64,000 bases of DNA, taken from NCBI GenBank assembly GCA_019096155.1, contig JAHCVI010000002.1:3348001-3412000 (forward strand), read 5' to 3'. Position numbers and translations under genes: made by a program. Within the stretch, counting starts at the first letter, position 1. Every line of letters starts with the position of its first letter. Positions 36,602-47,901 of this stretch are shown in pieces. The notes beneath the pieces were generated by a model. The model had not been told where the DNA came from and did not search any database. It worked only from the letters and a program-made list of their open reading frames with translations. The DNA comes from Staphylotrichum longicolle. Lineage: Eukaryota; Ascomycota; Sordariomycetes; Sordariales; Chaetomiaceae.

Positions 36602-36633
36602 GCTTGGCTTGAGCTTGGCTTGAGCTTGGCTTG
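36602..36633. repeat. 11-bp tandem repeat GCTTGGCTTGA
   Basis: There are nearly three head-to-tail copies of GCTTGGCTTGA, the third truncated. The array is short, unshared with other parts of the window, and lies in the gene-poor interval. Confidence 0.75.
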
Positions 36634-37219
36634 CGCAGAAGCTGGCCCCCGATCACCATTAGAGGACGCCGAGTCTCATTCTCTGACTTGCCTTGTGGGG
36701 CAGGGGAGGTGAAGAGGAGGGTGTGGGAGGATGATCGATCTGGATTCGGACGGGAGGAATGGGTGTGGGTGGGTGGGATGCTGGCAAAAGGTCCTTCCAA
36801 CGGCGTCCAACCATGGGCTCGTTGCTTGGCTGGAGATCGTTGTGGTAATGCCGAGTCTTATCGCTGCCCTAGGGGAAAAGGGTGCCAAAACTGACGATCG
36901 ATCTGGTCATAGCTCCCCAAGACCGGACGTCCAGGGAGTCTGGTCCTGGGCAGCCTGGCCTCGCCTGGCGGGCATCAAACCGGTGAGAGACCGCGGGCAC
37001 CGCACTAGCGGCCGCCCCATCTGACGCCTCTCTGCGGGGGAAGGCGTGAGCAGATGCATGACCTGGACTTCTGGCCTTGCGATTGGGGTGTCGGGACGGA
37101 GCAGGGTGTGAGTCGATCATGGAAGCGGGGCGCCTGTTTGTTTACGCAACATCGCAAGATGCGTAACGGCTACTCCAAGCCTCCGCTTTGAGACCGCGAA
37201 GGATGCCTGAACCATGGTT

Positions 37220-38120
37220 CGCTCGGCACACACGATAGCCGAAGAGGCAAGGACCTGCCAACCGGTGGATGCCTGCTCTGGCCCGTCTGCCGACTCGAGA
37301 CTGCGAAATCGTACTACCTCACTACTCAGGCTCGAGCCAGGGCTCATCGTTGGGGTGGTAGGCAAGACGGCAAGAACGAAAATATCCCGCGTCGTAGCCT
37401 GGCACACATTACCCTGAGGGGCGCTAGGTGTGAGCAGGCCGATGTCGGTTGCAGAAGGGCGCTGTTGGCGCATTTGTTGATGAAGAAGAAACGTGAGATC
37501 GTACCACTACCCAAGGATGCGTTGGGTGATACGCGAGCAGGAGGAAAACATGCCGTGTCACCCTAGTGACGCCGAGCCCTTGCAGTCCTGCAGCAAACCT
37601 GCAGGTGTGCGCCGATGGTCGATCCAAAGCTCGCTTGCGAGCGGGTGCTGCTGGTTGATGCGAGATCGCGAGATTGTCCTACTGGAGTGTCCCAGTCGTT
37701 GGTCGATAGCCGAGGAGGCAGAAACCACCCCCTCGCGTCACACTAGTCGGAGGAGTCGGATGTGAGTTCTTACCCATGTTTGGGAGCGAGTTGATATGAA
37801 GTCCGTCCGGTGGATGCTTAAGGTGGCACTCACCAAACAAGACTCCATTTCTGTTTAGTACCCGAGAAGGAAACCCTCCGAGCCACACTAGCGACGCCGA
37901 GTATCTTCACTCCCATGTTGGGGGCAGCCGTGGGCTGATAGGAGATCATCTAGTCTGTGGGTGAACGGAATGCTGGGGGGATTTTCCCCCGGGGAAGTGA
38001 ACTCAGTCCAGAGCCACACGAGGTGAGCCTGTGGATGCTGGGGGGTTTCCTAAGACTGACGTCGGCACTCTTGGCTGATGCGCGAGAGGGAATCAGGGAC
38101 GGAGCCTCACACGAAGTGCT
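37220..38120. repeat. Degenerate long-unit tandem array, period about 95-180 bp
   Basis: A box resembling G[TC]CACACTAG-(T/C)GACGCCGAG recurs at about 37401, 37557, 37737, 37882, 38013 and 38106. Between boxes other blocks also recur. CGATAGCCGAAGAGGCA near 37228 matches CGATAGCCGAGGAGGCA near 37704. GAAATCGTACTACCTCACTAC near 37304 matches GAGATCGTACCACTACC near 37495, and TTGATGCGAGA, TTGATGAAGAAG or CTGATAGGAGAT starts appear after each box. The copies have diverged by substitution and indels. No frame is conserved across units, so it looks like a decayed satellite or an eroded repeated gene segment. Confidence 0.5.
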
Positions 38121-40717
38121 GCAAGTCTCGATTCGTACGCTGCGTATGCGCCTGCCGATCGATCTAAGTCTAACCATGTGGGATGTTAGACGGTTCCTAA
38201 GCTGATAGTTCCGTCTTGGCTGCAGAGGGACAATAGGAGCTGACCTGGAGTTCCAACACTGCCAGGCTGGAGTCTCTTGAGGGGGCAATGAACATGGCCA
38301 GGGTACACTCCGCGGAGGGGGGGCTGCATCCCGGAGCGGGTTGATAGTGCGTCGAGTCAAGGTCTTTCTGCTGTTGGTCAAGTTCGTGCCGTGGCCCTAG
38401 TGGCGCGAACTGGAGGGGTCGACGGCAGGCCGGGCAGGGCCAGAGACGAAGCTGGGCTTGCTGCTGGATCGGGCAGGTGTTTGGGTCGAGGATCTGATGA
38501 ATCGCCTCCGTCACTCCACGGCTGACCTGGCTGACCGCGACACCGTCCGTGCGGAGGCCGCAGTCGGAAGGGTTGAGTTGCGGGATATTACGGCCGTTGA
38601 TTGCCTCGTACCATGGTTCCAGGGGGGATTCAAGGAAGCAGAAGGGCAGTCAGACCAGGTGTTGTCGGCGAAGATGCACCCGAATATGGCATTCGGCAAG
38701 GAGACGCGTCTGTTGCTCATTGCCGGGAACGAGATGCCTTCCAGGCTGCCAGGTTAGCCTGACCCGGTGCCGCCGGCGTCCGGAATGGAACCTGTTCTGC
38801 ATGTCAGCTGTTGCTGCATGATCGGTGGGATCTGGACGCACATCCGCTGCCATATCTCCGGGAGATAGGAGTGACTAGGAGTGCCTCTGGGAGATCCAGA
38901 CCGGACTGTGGGCTGAAGCCAGGAGGCCCAGCAGGCCAGCTGCGGTTGCTCAGTCAGTCAGACAACCCCTAGATGCCCGCCCCTTGTGGTCGTTGAGACC
39001 GGGCAGACGCGGCAAGTTGAGCCTTTGCCTCATCTCCATGTGACTCCTATGATGGGCCAAGAAGTTAGTCCTCTCCACAGTGCTGCAGTGCTGCAAGTTG
39101 CTGCAGCGTCCACGCAGGGGCTAATTACGTACTGATATGCGTGATGTCATATATCCCCCCCTGAGCGCAATCCAACGATCCAACAGAGAGTGTATTCATA
39201 TAAAGTTTAGACCAGGATCCTTACCGTCGAACGCATGCAGTTCCGGAAGGGTGCCATCGACTCAGGAGCGGTTGAGCGAATCCGAGGGTGAGAGATCAGC
39301 CCTGAAGGAGTTGCAGTTTGAACTGGAGACAGGATCACGTCCAACGGTGCAGAAAGGGGCAGTACGACGCTGGAGTCGTGGCCATGCTTGGCCCTGCTCG
39401 CGCCTGCTTGAAGGAATGGAGCCGCACCTCAGCAAGCCAGGAGCCGGTTCCTGTCCAGCACCGACACGAAAGGGCCCACGCTGCGCCTAATGGAGCCACT
39501 CAGCGCCTGGCTGAGCCTGATTATCCGGCCGGCGGATGCGACGCTACCGATTTGGGCTAGGCCGGGCCAATGAGGAGAGGCGATCTTGCATGGTGAGATC
39601 TGCGGGTCGTATTGGCTCGTGGGATCTGGATGGGTAAAGGGTGGATACGGGTAGAGTGCCCGCTCGGCTGTGAGATGGTCCCTGGATTCTCAGCAGTGTT
39701 TCGTGTCTATACGGGCTTCAGATGGGACGCAGTCGACGACGGCCGTCGGCATCACGCCACATCACGAACACCACGGCACAAGGCCGTCGGCGATAGATTG
39801 AGCCCGCTACTGTGTCCTTTGTCAGCGGTGCCGGCGGTCGTCGAGACCCGCCGCTAATAAAGCCGGAGACAAGAACCTCGAGTGCACGAATCGAACCTCG
39901 AAGGGCAGATTGCTGCGTTGCAGCCCAGTTATCTCGCCGGCGCAAGGATCAAGGAACAAGGATCGGCGACCGTTAACCCAGGGGCCTGTCCTCTGCCCCG
40001 CCGGCAGGCATCTTGGCCTTTGGATGCCATGGATCAGCGGCGAGCTCTGCGATGTCTTCTGCGCGGGACTTTGCACGCACCGGTTCGAGTGAGGAAAGAG
40101 GAAACTGGCCGGCTGCCCGTGGACGGGCCCGGGGAGTGAGGGCAACGGCAAGGGCGGCTGCGTGCCTGCCTGGGACGTTGCAAAATGACCCCACCTCGAT
40201 GCCTCAGGTAATTTTATTTTCTGCATCCAGCAGGCTCCATGGCATTCTTCCTCCACCTGCATCTCACTAATAACCTCCTGTACTGTGTAGTATTGTGGAC
40301 TTGTGTTCTGCAGTCCTTCTTCGGCCGATGTGACAGTCGAACCAACATGCCACCCGAAAACCCCCACCCATGGCCATGGGGGACTCCCGCGGGGTTCCAA
40401 CTTGCCCACTCTGTCCCTTCGGTTCTCTCCTGTCACCCCCGTCGCTACGAATTACCGAGGCGAGATTGGCCCCCAAGACCCGGCGAGCACGGCACGCGGG
40501 CTCACGGCACAGTCGGAGCTTCCTCCTCGGCAGCCGCCCTCGTTGGTGTCAAAGGTTCCAGAAGTTTAACGCTGCCACGCGGGGAAAACGTTACACATCC
40601 CTGGGCTGGCGTGGTAGGGCTGTCGTGGTAGGGCTGTCGTCGGATGTTGCCGCGGTTTTGCTTCCTCCCCCGCGTCGTCTCGCGTGTTTTGGTAATGTGC
40701 CACAGGCGTGTCCAACT

Positions 40718-40757
40718 GCTGCCCGCTGCCCGCTGCCCGCTGCCCGCTGCAAGCTGC
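40718..40757. repeat. GCTGCCC heptanucleotide repeat
   Basis: Four to five tandem copies of GCTGCCC are followed by looser GCTGCA-type repeats to about 40880 (for example CAGGCTGCAGGCTG). A second local duplication, TGGTAGGGCTGTCG twice, sits just upstream near 40612-40640. Confidence 0.75.
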
Positions 40758-42327
40758 AAACTCCAGGTCCCTGCGTTTGAGTTGGTTTAGGTGGCTTAAT
40801 CCACTCGACTTGCGGCGGATTGAGTCTGTTCCTGCAGACTGCAGGCTGCAGGCTGCGCGGCATGCTGCACGCTGCAAGAGTCAGTAAAACTGCACCCAGA
40901 TCGCGCTGCATCAGCAATCGCTCCACCAGCCAATGCCATCTGCCTCTCACGTCGTCCGACCCCTGCCGGATTGACCTCCGCGCCGGCTGGTTTCTGTCCT
41001 GCACAGCCCCACCACGCAAGCCGGCATGTTTGTCAACGGCCATGGGGGAAAAGGGGCTCGCCTGAGGTCGGAGGCCAATCTCACCATTGCACCATTGCTT
41101 CCCCGAAACCTGTTGCGAGGGTGGTATTGGGAGGAACCACGACGCTAAATTAGTCACGTCCAGTTCGTTAACCGGTAGGCTCCGGGTCTGCCGTGCAAAA
41201 CCTCAATATCGAAGAGACGCAGCCAGTCAAGGGCCAACGCCGAGTGTGCCGCTCAGGGACGGAAACCCTGTCATCAGGTCTTTCGAAATTGAGAGAGACG
41301 GGAAGATTTTGTCCCGAGCCTCGCGGTTCGAACATGCTGTCCTAGCGGAACTACTTTCTCTGGTGTCTTGTTCTTCTCAGAGTCAAGGATGCGGCGGTCA
41401 TGGAGGAACAAACAAGCAAAAAGACGAAGAACGCCTTGAACTGCGGGACGATGACACCCCAGAGCTACCTACTAGCTATCTAATGGCCTATTTAAATGTA
41501 AATGCAGGACAGGTCGCCGCCAGCTATCTATGCACCCATCTAGCTCCTCGTGTGTTCCTCCTATGTACTTTGCCCGTTTCCATCCAGCACCCTCACGTCT
41601 TGCCTGCTGATATGCCTACCCATCCATCCTGTCGGTATCCTTCAAGACATGCTGCGCAACCCTGAGAAATTTGCCCCTCCAGTCTCCCATTTCCCCCCCA
41701 ACAAAGCATACCATTGCACCGGGATCGAACAACAGCCCAACAACCCCCCGATTGCCACTAGCCGTGTTTGTGTTCCCTCGCAGCCGACAGCAATCCTCCT
41801 CGCAAGTCCCTGCCCCTCTCTCCAGACACACGTCCCCCAAGTTGTGTCCCTCCATAACCTTCCCGCCGGGCCCTTCCCACACCCATTCAGCCCATAACCC
41901 CATCTCAAGCGAGACACAACGCCTGCACCACACACCCATGACACAACTTCCCCCTCACACCACACCACCATTCCCTCACTGCCACCCCAGCCAGCCACCC
42001 AGCCAGCCACCAGCTTCTCCTACCACCCCCTCCAAACGAAAAAGAAAAACAAAGGAAAAAAAAAACAAAACACACAACAACAAACCACCCACCCTCCTCA
42101 TCCTTCCTCCACCCCCCCTTGCACTCGCCCCCCCTCCCTCGGCACAAGCACATCCACATACCTTAGGTTAGCGCGTCGCCACGCGAAAACAAAGGCCCGC
42201 GCGCCGCCGCCGCCCATGCAGAGCACACCAGCATTAGTATCTTAAAAGAGGCCCAACCCACGCATTTGCCACGCTACCGATCCCTTCCACAGTCAAGCCT
42301 CCTTCCTCCTTCCAGTATGTATGTAGT

Positions 42328-42352
42328 CCGCCGCCGCCGCCGCCGCCGCCGC
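42328..42352. repeat. CCG trinucleotide repeat
   Basis: Eight uninterrupted CCG units lie about 760 bases beyond the Kap104 stop codon, in its 3' flank. They are not in a recognised coding frame. Confidence 0.85.
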
Positions 42353-42666
42353 TGCCCCTGATGACTGCATCCCCCTCCCCCCTCCACCCCTCCCTTTCCC
42401 CGCAATTCTCCCTTGCGCCCCTTGCCCCCACCCCCCTTGCCCCTCCTTCCCACACTCCAAGAACAGTAGAAAGAGGAAAAAAAGGGTTGTTGAATGGGCA
42501 AGGGCAAGGACAGGGGCAAGGGTAGATAGGCGATGTTAGGGAAAGAGGAAGACTGAAACGAAGTAAAAAGAAAAAAGAATCGAGGGAGGGGGAAAGACAA
42601 GGTTAGAGTCGGACGGATGGCGACGGGAAGGCAGGGGCGAGTCTTCCCTTTTCTCGAAAAAAGATT

Positions 42667-42704
42667 CCGATGCCGATGCCGATGCCGATGCCGATGCCGA
42701 TGAT
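42667..42704. repeat. GATGCC hexanucleotide repeat
   Basis: Six near-perfect tandem GATGCC/CCGATG units lie about 400 bases beyond the Kap104 stop codon. On the minus strand they would read as an Ile-Gly repeat, but the surrounding frame has no other coding character. Confidence 0.85.
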
Positions 42705-43109
42705 ACCCATGGGCTTGTTCGCGTCGTCAATAGACGACGAACTGTTTGACACCGACGTGACGGTTTTGTTTGGCATGTCAAGGAAAATAGGAAACCAATT
42801 TGTGCCCGTGTCATGCCACATGGGGAAGGATATGTTTCTGTGAGAGGGGGAAAGGGGAAGAAGGGTGGGTTGGCGGGGGTATATTTCTCTCTTTCTTTCT
42901 TTTTCTGCCCTGTTCGTTCTCCTGGCCGGGGCCCCAGTGAATGAAAAGCTATCTACTTCGTACTTGCGTGAGTGTGCGTTTCTCCGTCTCCGTGCGTGCG
43001 TTGTGGAAGTGTGTATGGCAAAGGGCTGCAATCCCCATGTCCCGTGTCAGCTCCGGTTGAGGAATGCAAACCCTTCACTTCGCCATCCACCTCAAAGCCA
43101 AAGCGTGAA

Positions 43110-46070
43110 TTAGAGCGCATAGGTCGCCTTCAGAGCCTGCTGGTCCTGGGGTTGAAGCTGCGCGATGAAGTCGTTGAATTGGGGGATCAGTTGGCGGTAG
43201 ATGTTGAGCACCTATAGGCAGAACCGTGTTAGACATTCCTTTTATGGCACGGAGAAACCGACGAGGCAACTCACATTCTGCAAAACCTCGTGCAGCTCCT
43301 GCTTGACAGGGTTCTGCAGCTTCAGATCCCTATACCTCGCGATGGACGTAAAGAAGCGGAGCAAGTCCTTCTCCATCGCCTGTGGGTTATGCGCAACCAC
43401 CATGCTGAAGCCCTTAAACGCCGTTGCCTTCTCTTCGGACGGGTCAATGTCGTCCATGGCCTTGAGGAACTCCTCGGCAAACTTAGGCAGATGCGGAGCG
43501 AGTAAATCGTAGTTGTCCAGACCCAGCCTGCCCAACGCAATGGCCGCATTCTCGCTCACGCCGGGAGGGACGCCCGGGTTGGAGATGATCTCGACGCAAC
43601 GCTGAAGCAGCTCTGGCACAAACGGCGCCATGCCCTTCTTGTACTGCATGGCAATCTCGCCAGCGCTCCAACAAGCGTTGTTAACGACGCTGAAGCTGTC
43701 GTCAACCTCCTCGTCGAGGATGCTCTCGAGGTCCAGCCGCTTCACCAGGATCGGCAGGATGGAAGGAAGGAAGGGTGTCAACTGCTCAAAGACAAATTTG
43801 GAGCAGTCGCCGAGCAGGGCGTAGCCCGATTGTTGCACCTCGTCGGCGGGATCTTCCATGCACAAGCTCAGGAGCTCAAAGAAGGCCGGCTGGCTGCTTT
43901 CGACCAGCTTGACCGCCTTGGCGTCGTCGAGGGCTTGGATGACGGCGCTCAAAAGATCGAGGCTGGTAACCAAAAAGTCCTTGTCGGGCAAATCATACTC
44001 GGGGTTGTTGTTGGCAGCGAGGGTCTGCTCCAGGTTTTGGTGGATGATGTTGACGCAGCGGGCAAAAATGACCTCGGCGTAGGGGGTGAAAGCGTCGCCG
44101 AGGGCGATGGCAACGTACGACAGACATTCCAAGAGCGGAAACATTTCCCTCGACTGATCGGGCACTTTTTGCCAGCGGTCGATGAGAGCGGGCATGAGCT
44201 GGTTGCAAAGCTCGGGGCGTGCCAGCACGGGGCCGATGTGCTCAGCCAGCGTCTGGACACAGTCGTACAACACCCATCTGTTCTTGTCCTTGTATTTGCT
44301 GAAGCACAGAACGTACTGCTGAATAATGGGGCCGCAGAAAGGTTCGAGGTGCTTCCCGGCCTTTTCCTCCAGGTTCGCCATGGCTGACGCGCCAGCCTCT
44401 TGGACCTTCTTGTTCTTGTCGACCATCTTCCTCAAGATGCCATCCATCATGGGCACGAAGTAGGTTTGCCTCTGGGCGGGGTCGCGCAGGTTGGCCGCCC
44501 ATGCCGAGTAGCGCCCGAGGGTCCAGCATGTTATCGTCCGCACAACTGGTTCCGGGTCGTCAAGCAGGCTGATGAGATAGGGGACGAGTTCTGGGAGATG
44601 GGGGATCACAACATCCATGCACCCTTCTGCGACAGCGCCGAGCGCGAGAACGGCAGCTTCCCGGTATTGCCAGTCCTCATGCTTCAGGTTGGTTTGCAGG
44701 TAGGGCAAGATTGATGTGAACACGGGACCGCCAAAGTCGGTAGCAAAGACGTCGAGGGCCGCGGCGGAGCACTTGCGGAGGGTCCACTTCTCGTCGGGGT
44801 TCTCGTCGCCGCCATCTTCCTCCAGCTCGTCGATCTCACCCTCCTCCAGGTCATCGTCCATGCTTGCCAGCTCTCGTACGCGTTGCCGTTTTGGTTTCCA
44901 TCCGCGGATCCCTCGGCGTTGGTGCCGCGCTTGAGGTTTTTCTTGGCGAATTGCGGCTTGATATCCTGCTCCCTGTCTTCTTCGTCCTCGTCATCCGACT
45001 CGCCCCCCAGCATGGCGATGTCTTCTGGGCTGTAGACCATGCACTCTAGCAGGACGGGGATGATCTTTTGGATATATGGGTCCAGGTTCCTCCACAGGTC
45101 GTCGTGCTCGCCAACCGACAGCCAGAACTCGGCGGCTTCGCAGGCAAGGTCCTCGTCATCGCTCTTTTGCTGTGAAATGATGTACTCGACGAGACCGCCA
45201 AGGTGGGGAAGGAGCTTGTCTGGTCTCGTCTCGACCAGTCGCACAAACGCACGGCAGACCTGGCGGCGCACGTCGGTGACGGTATCCTCGGAAAGGAAGA
45301 AGAGGTGTTGTAGCAGGTCGTCAATGTTGTTAAGCATGGCCTGGGATTTCCTAGGCGTGAAGACGTTGATGGCCGTAAGCGCCTGAGTGCGGACCTTGGG
45401 CAAGGGGCTCTTGGTCGCCTGGATGAATTTGGGAAGAAGCACATTGAGGGGTCGCTGGCCATTGTGCTCCCGCTCCAGCAGCTTGGTGTTGTCCTCGCAG
45501 ATCTTGGCCATGGCGGCCATGGCACCCTCCTGGGCCTCGTTCGACACCTGGCCGGTCTCGTTGCTGAGCAGCTTCAACAACTCTTGCAGCAGCTCGGGCC
45601 AGCTGTAGAGCCCGCCGCGGCGGATCATCTCGGTCGCAATATTGCCTGCATAATTGCGAATCTGCGAGTTGCTATCCTGGATGCCTAGGGGGACGGCAAG
45701 CTTGATCAGGGCGATGCTGGTCTCGGGGATCTGCTTGTAGTTCGACTTGACGTTGTTCTTGAGCATGATGGCAGCGGCGGCGCGGACCAAGTGCCAGTCG
45801 CTGGAAGGCAGAGCCAGGCCCGCGGGCGGCTCGGCGCTCGAGAAGATATAGGCCAGATAATTGTTGATATCCGGGCTTGCCTTTGCTTGAGAGAGCATCT
45901 GTGGGGAGTGGCGGTTTGGTCAGTTCACGCCAATGTGGACGCGCAAGAGGTTCCTCGTGGCAACTCACAATCTCAGCCCGTTTCTGCGCCACCTTGTCAA
46001 ATCCACTCAACGAGTCCTTGAGGCATGCTGCGAGGGTCCGCAGGGACTCTGGGTTGGGTTGCCAATCCAT
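43110..46070 (-). CDS. KAP104: Transportin / karyopherin beta-2 (Kap104-like), with one frameshift
   Basis: Exons in transcript order are 45969-46070, 43275-45898 and 43110-43211. Introns are 70 and 63 nt, both phase 0. The product is about 942 residues once one missing base is allowed for. HEAT repeats run throughout: QIRNYAGNIATEMIRRGG, QVCRAFVRLVETRPDKLLP, WTLRKCSAAALDVFATDFG and VRTITCWTLGRYSAW. An acidic loop (GGESDDEDEEDREQDIKPQF) sits in the expected transportin position. The protein carries PY-NLS cargo such as hnRNP-like RNA-binding proteins into the nucleus and releases it with RanGTP. In the middle exon the frame breaks at about 44871: upstream reads NGNAYE and downstream ASMDDDLEEGEIDE. 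One extra A would give the seamless YEKLASMDDDLE. As this is a housekeeping protein, an assembly deletion is the likely cause. Confidence 0.93.
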
Positions 46071-47406
46071 GGCGAAGAAGCGACGCTGAGGGCCGCGGGG
46101 CGGGGCAAGGTGTGGTGCGCGCGCCTCGGTTGCTGTTTGGTGGGTTGGGTGGGCGGCAAGCGCAAGCTGCGATGCGTCAAAGACCCCGGGATCAAATCAA
46201 ACGGTCGAGAATCGATAGGAGCGCAACGCAGGCCTTTCTGGTGGTTGGATTATCGGCTGAAGGACGGTGGTGATGGCATTCTTCTGGTCTGCGCAAAGTG
46301 GGGTGAAGCCCAGAAGCTGTTAGCCTTTGCGCACTAGTGTCGGGAGTTGGGTCATCCCAAAAATAAGAAAGAGGCACATCAAGGCCTAAACGATGCGCCT
46401 GGCGCCGCCCTGTTGGCCCAGGCCCGAGGGATAGTCTGAGGCCGACGTACCTGTGAAACTCTTGCCGCAAGCCGTGGTGGTTGTCAAGTCTCGACAGAAT
46501 CCCAACTGAGGCGCTCAGATGTGGGGTGGGAGCCCTGTTTCAAGCTCGACGTTGGCTTCCCCCCCAAATTTTGCGGCGCTGGGCCCTGTGGGTGGGGCAA
46601 TGGATTCAAGGTGAGAGTTTACAGTGGGGCAAGCGCAGCACAGGGCAACCAACCACCACAGGACAGGGGGTTAACTCCACCGAGGTGAAGGAGGCCAGCT
46701 TCAGACTCTTTAAACATCTCTCTTCCCTCCAAAGGGAAACCCTCATCCACAGCCCCTTGCCAGAAGAGCCTCGCATAATCAGATTATGCGGGTCTGTTTG
46801 ATCCAAAGCCGGAGTTGCCCATCACTGCGAGCGATGGTTACTGAAACACGTGTAGACTTTCTTCTCACCGTTCAGCGTCCCACTTCGGCATCCTCAGACA
46901 GCCAATCGACGATTTTGTGGTGATCCACGATATGCTGTGGCCAGCCGGTGGAAGCCTGTGATGGCCCACGTCACGGCTCTTGTGTGGCAATCAAAGAACC
47001 CGTCAAACACATGGAAGCCGTCTTTTATTTTTCTGTAACCCTTTCCGACAGCAGCTCCCGAGACATGAGCCACAAACCTGGCCATCCGAGCCGGGGACGT
47101 GCTCGCATCCTCAAGGATGACGCCCATGTCCATGACTGGTCTTGAATCACATGGGGCTCTTTCTGGGAAAGATGACCCTGCCCATATATAGATATAACCC
47201 GTTAAGTCATCCGGCATACACGGCCGTTTCCAGACCTTGAGGTGGCCTGGGACTGCGGCGGGGCCAAGGAAGAGACCGGGCCTGGCTTGTGTGGCGTTTC
47301 TCACTCATCTCGGTTTAAGAGAACGAAAGCCGCACTGCCGCCTTGAAAAGCGAAACATCAGGGTGGAAAACCCTCGGGGGGCTCCAAAGGTAAGCAGACA
47401 AGCTGG
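46071..47406. other. Intergenic, 1.3 kb
   Basis: This is the promoter side of Kap104 and the 3' flank of the PSMG4-like gene. It contains a 19-bp perfect palindrome (46772-46790) and a TATATAGATAT stretch near 47186. I see no coding signal. Confidence 0.6.
46772..46790. promoter_or_regulatory. 19-bp perfect palindrome
   Basis: CGCATAATC and GATTATGCG flank a single central A, forming a perfect inverted repeat 700 bases upstream of the Kap104 ATG. The TAATC/GATTA half-sites resemble homeodomain cores. It is compatible with a dimeric regulator or a short hairpin. No use is proven. Confidence 0.5.
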
Positions 47407-47901
47407 CTACTCCGTACCGGCTCCGTTTGCGCGAGATTGGGTGGATTCGAGGATGGGCTGCAGCTGGGAGAGGGTGACCTCGACAACTTTCTTGAATGCG
47501 TCCATTTCCTCCTCGACTGTCCCACCCAAGCCAGTGCTTGCGAAACTTATCGAGTTGCCCACGTATGTGGGACGCTGAGTCTTTCTTGCCAGCAACTTGG
47601 CCAGCCGCGTTGTGAACTCCAGCGTCGGCTCCACGGTGCAGAGAGCTGTTGACAACGGCTGGCTGGGGTTGTATCTCTGGGGCAAAGATCAGCAGCCGCC
47701 GCGGGAGATTAACGAATATTATGGACATACATCTGGCAGAGCATAAACAAACGACCCCAGTGGCGTTGCTGAGCTCGCTTCTTCCATGGATGCTGTGGTG
47801 AGAAAGAGGAGGATGGCCTTGGACTTGACCGTCAGGTGTAGGTAGATGCGCGCATCCAACGATCGCGGCAGGGGGAAAGAGAGTTGAATCGGAGTCTCCA
47901 T
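47407..47901 (-). CDS. Proteasome assembly chaperone 4 (PSMG4/Poc4-like), two exons
   Basis: Exons are 47731-47901 and 47407-47676, with a 54-nt intron using donor GTATGT and acceptor CCCCAG. The product is 146 residues. The start is the ATG at 47901; the frame is open upstream but belongs to the leader. The first exon is beta-rich (METPIQLSFPLPRSLDARIY, HLTVKSKAILLFLTTAS) and the second carries EPTLEFTTRLAKLLARKTQRPTYVGNS, which is typical of fungal PAC4 proteins. In yeast and humans, PAC3-PAC4 heterodimers guide alpha-ring assembly of the 20S proteasome. The small size and fold pattern agree. Naming rests on recognition of this short family, so moderate certainty. Confidence 0.78.

Larger units (their letters stand above)
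29277..43109. other. Gene-poor interval, 13.8 kb
   Basis: No frame on either strand in this interval shows a domain, a consistent codon pattern, or exons that join at good splice sites. Composition is not the AT-rich signature of RIP-mutated transposons. It contains several simple tandem repeats (30312, 31574, 36602, 40718, 42328, 42667), a 15-C run (34992-35006), a degenerate long-unit array (37220-38120) and a strongly C-rich, G-poor stretch (about 41880-42170). The first 1-2 kb is presumably the promoter of the Upc2-like gene, and the last kilobase includes 3' flank of Kap104. Orphan genes with many introns or non-coding RNAs cannot be excluded. Confidence 0.6.

Noticed and set aside
36171..36800. 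209-codon minus-strand frame
   Set aside because: It is low-complexity Ser/Pro sequence that includes a DNA tandem repeat. No coding evidence.
39870..39960. tRNA-like GGTTCGATTC on the minus strand
   Set aside because: The flanking bases do not form a T-stem, and no acceptor, D or anticodon stems could be folded by eye.
29277..43109. Possible RIP-degraded transposon or secondary-metabolite cluster
   Set aside because: The DNA is not AT-rich, and I saw no transposase, reverse transcriptase, terminal repeats, PKS, NRPS or P450 motifs in any frame.
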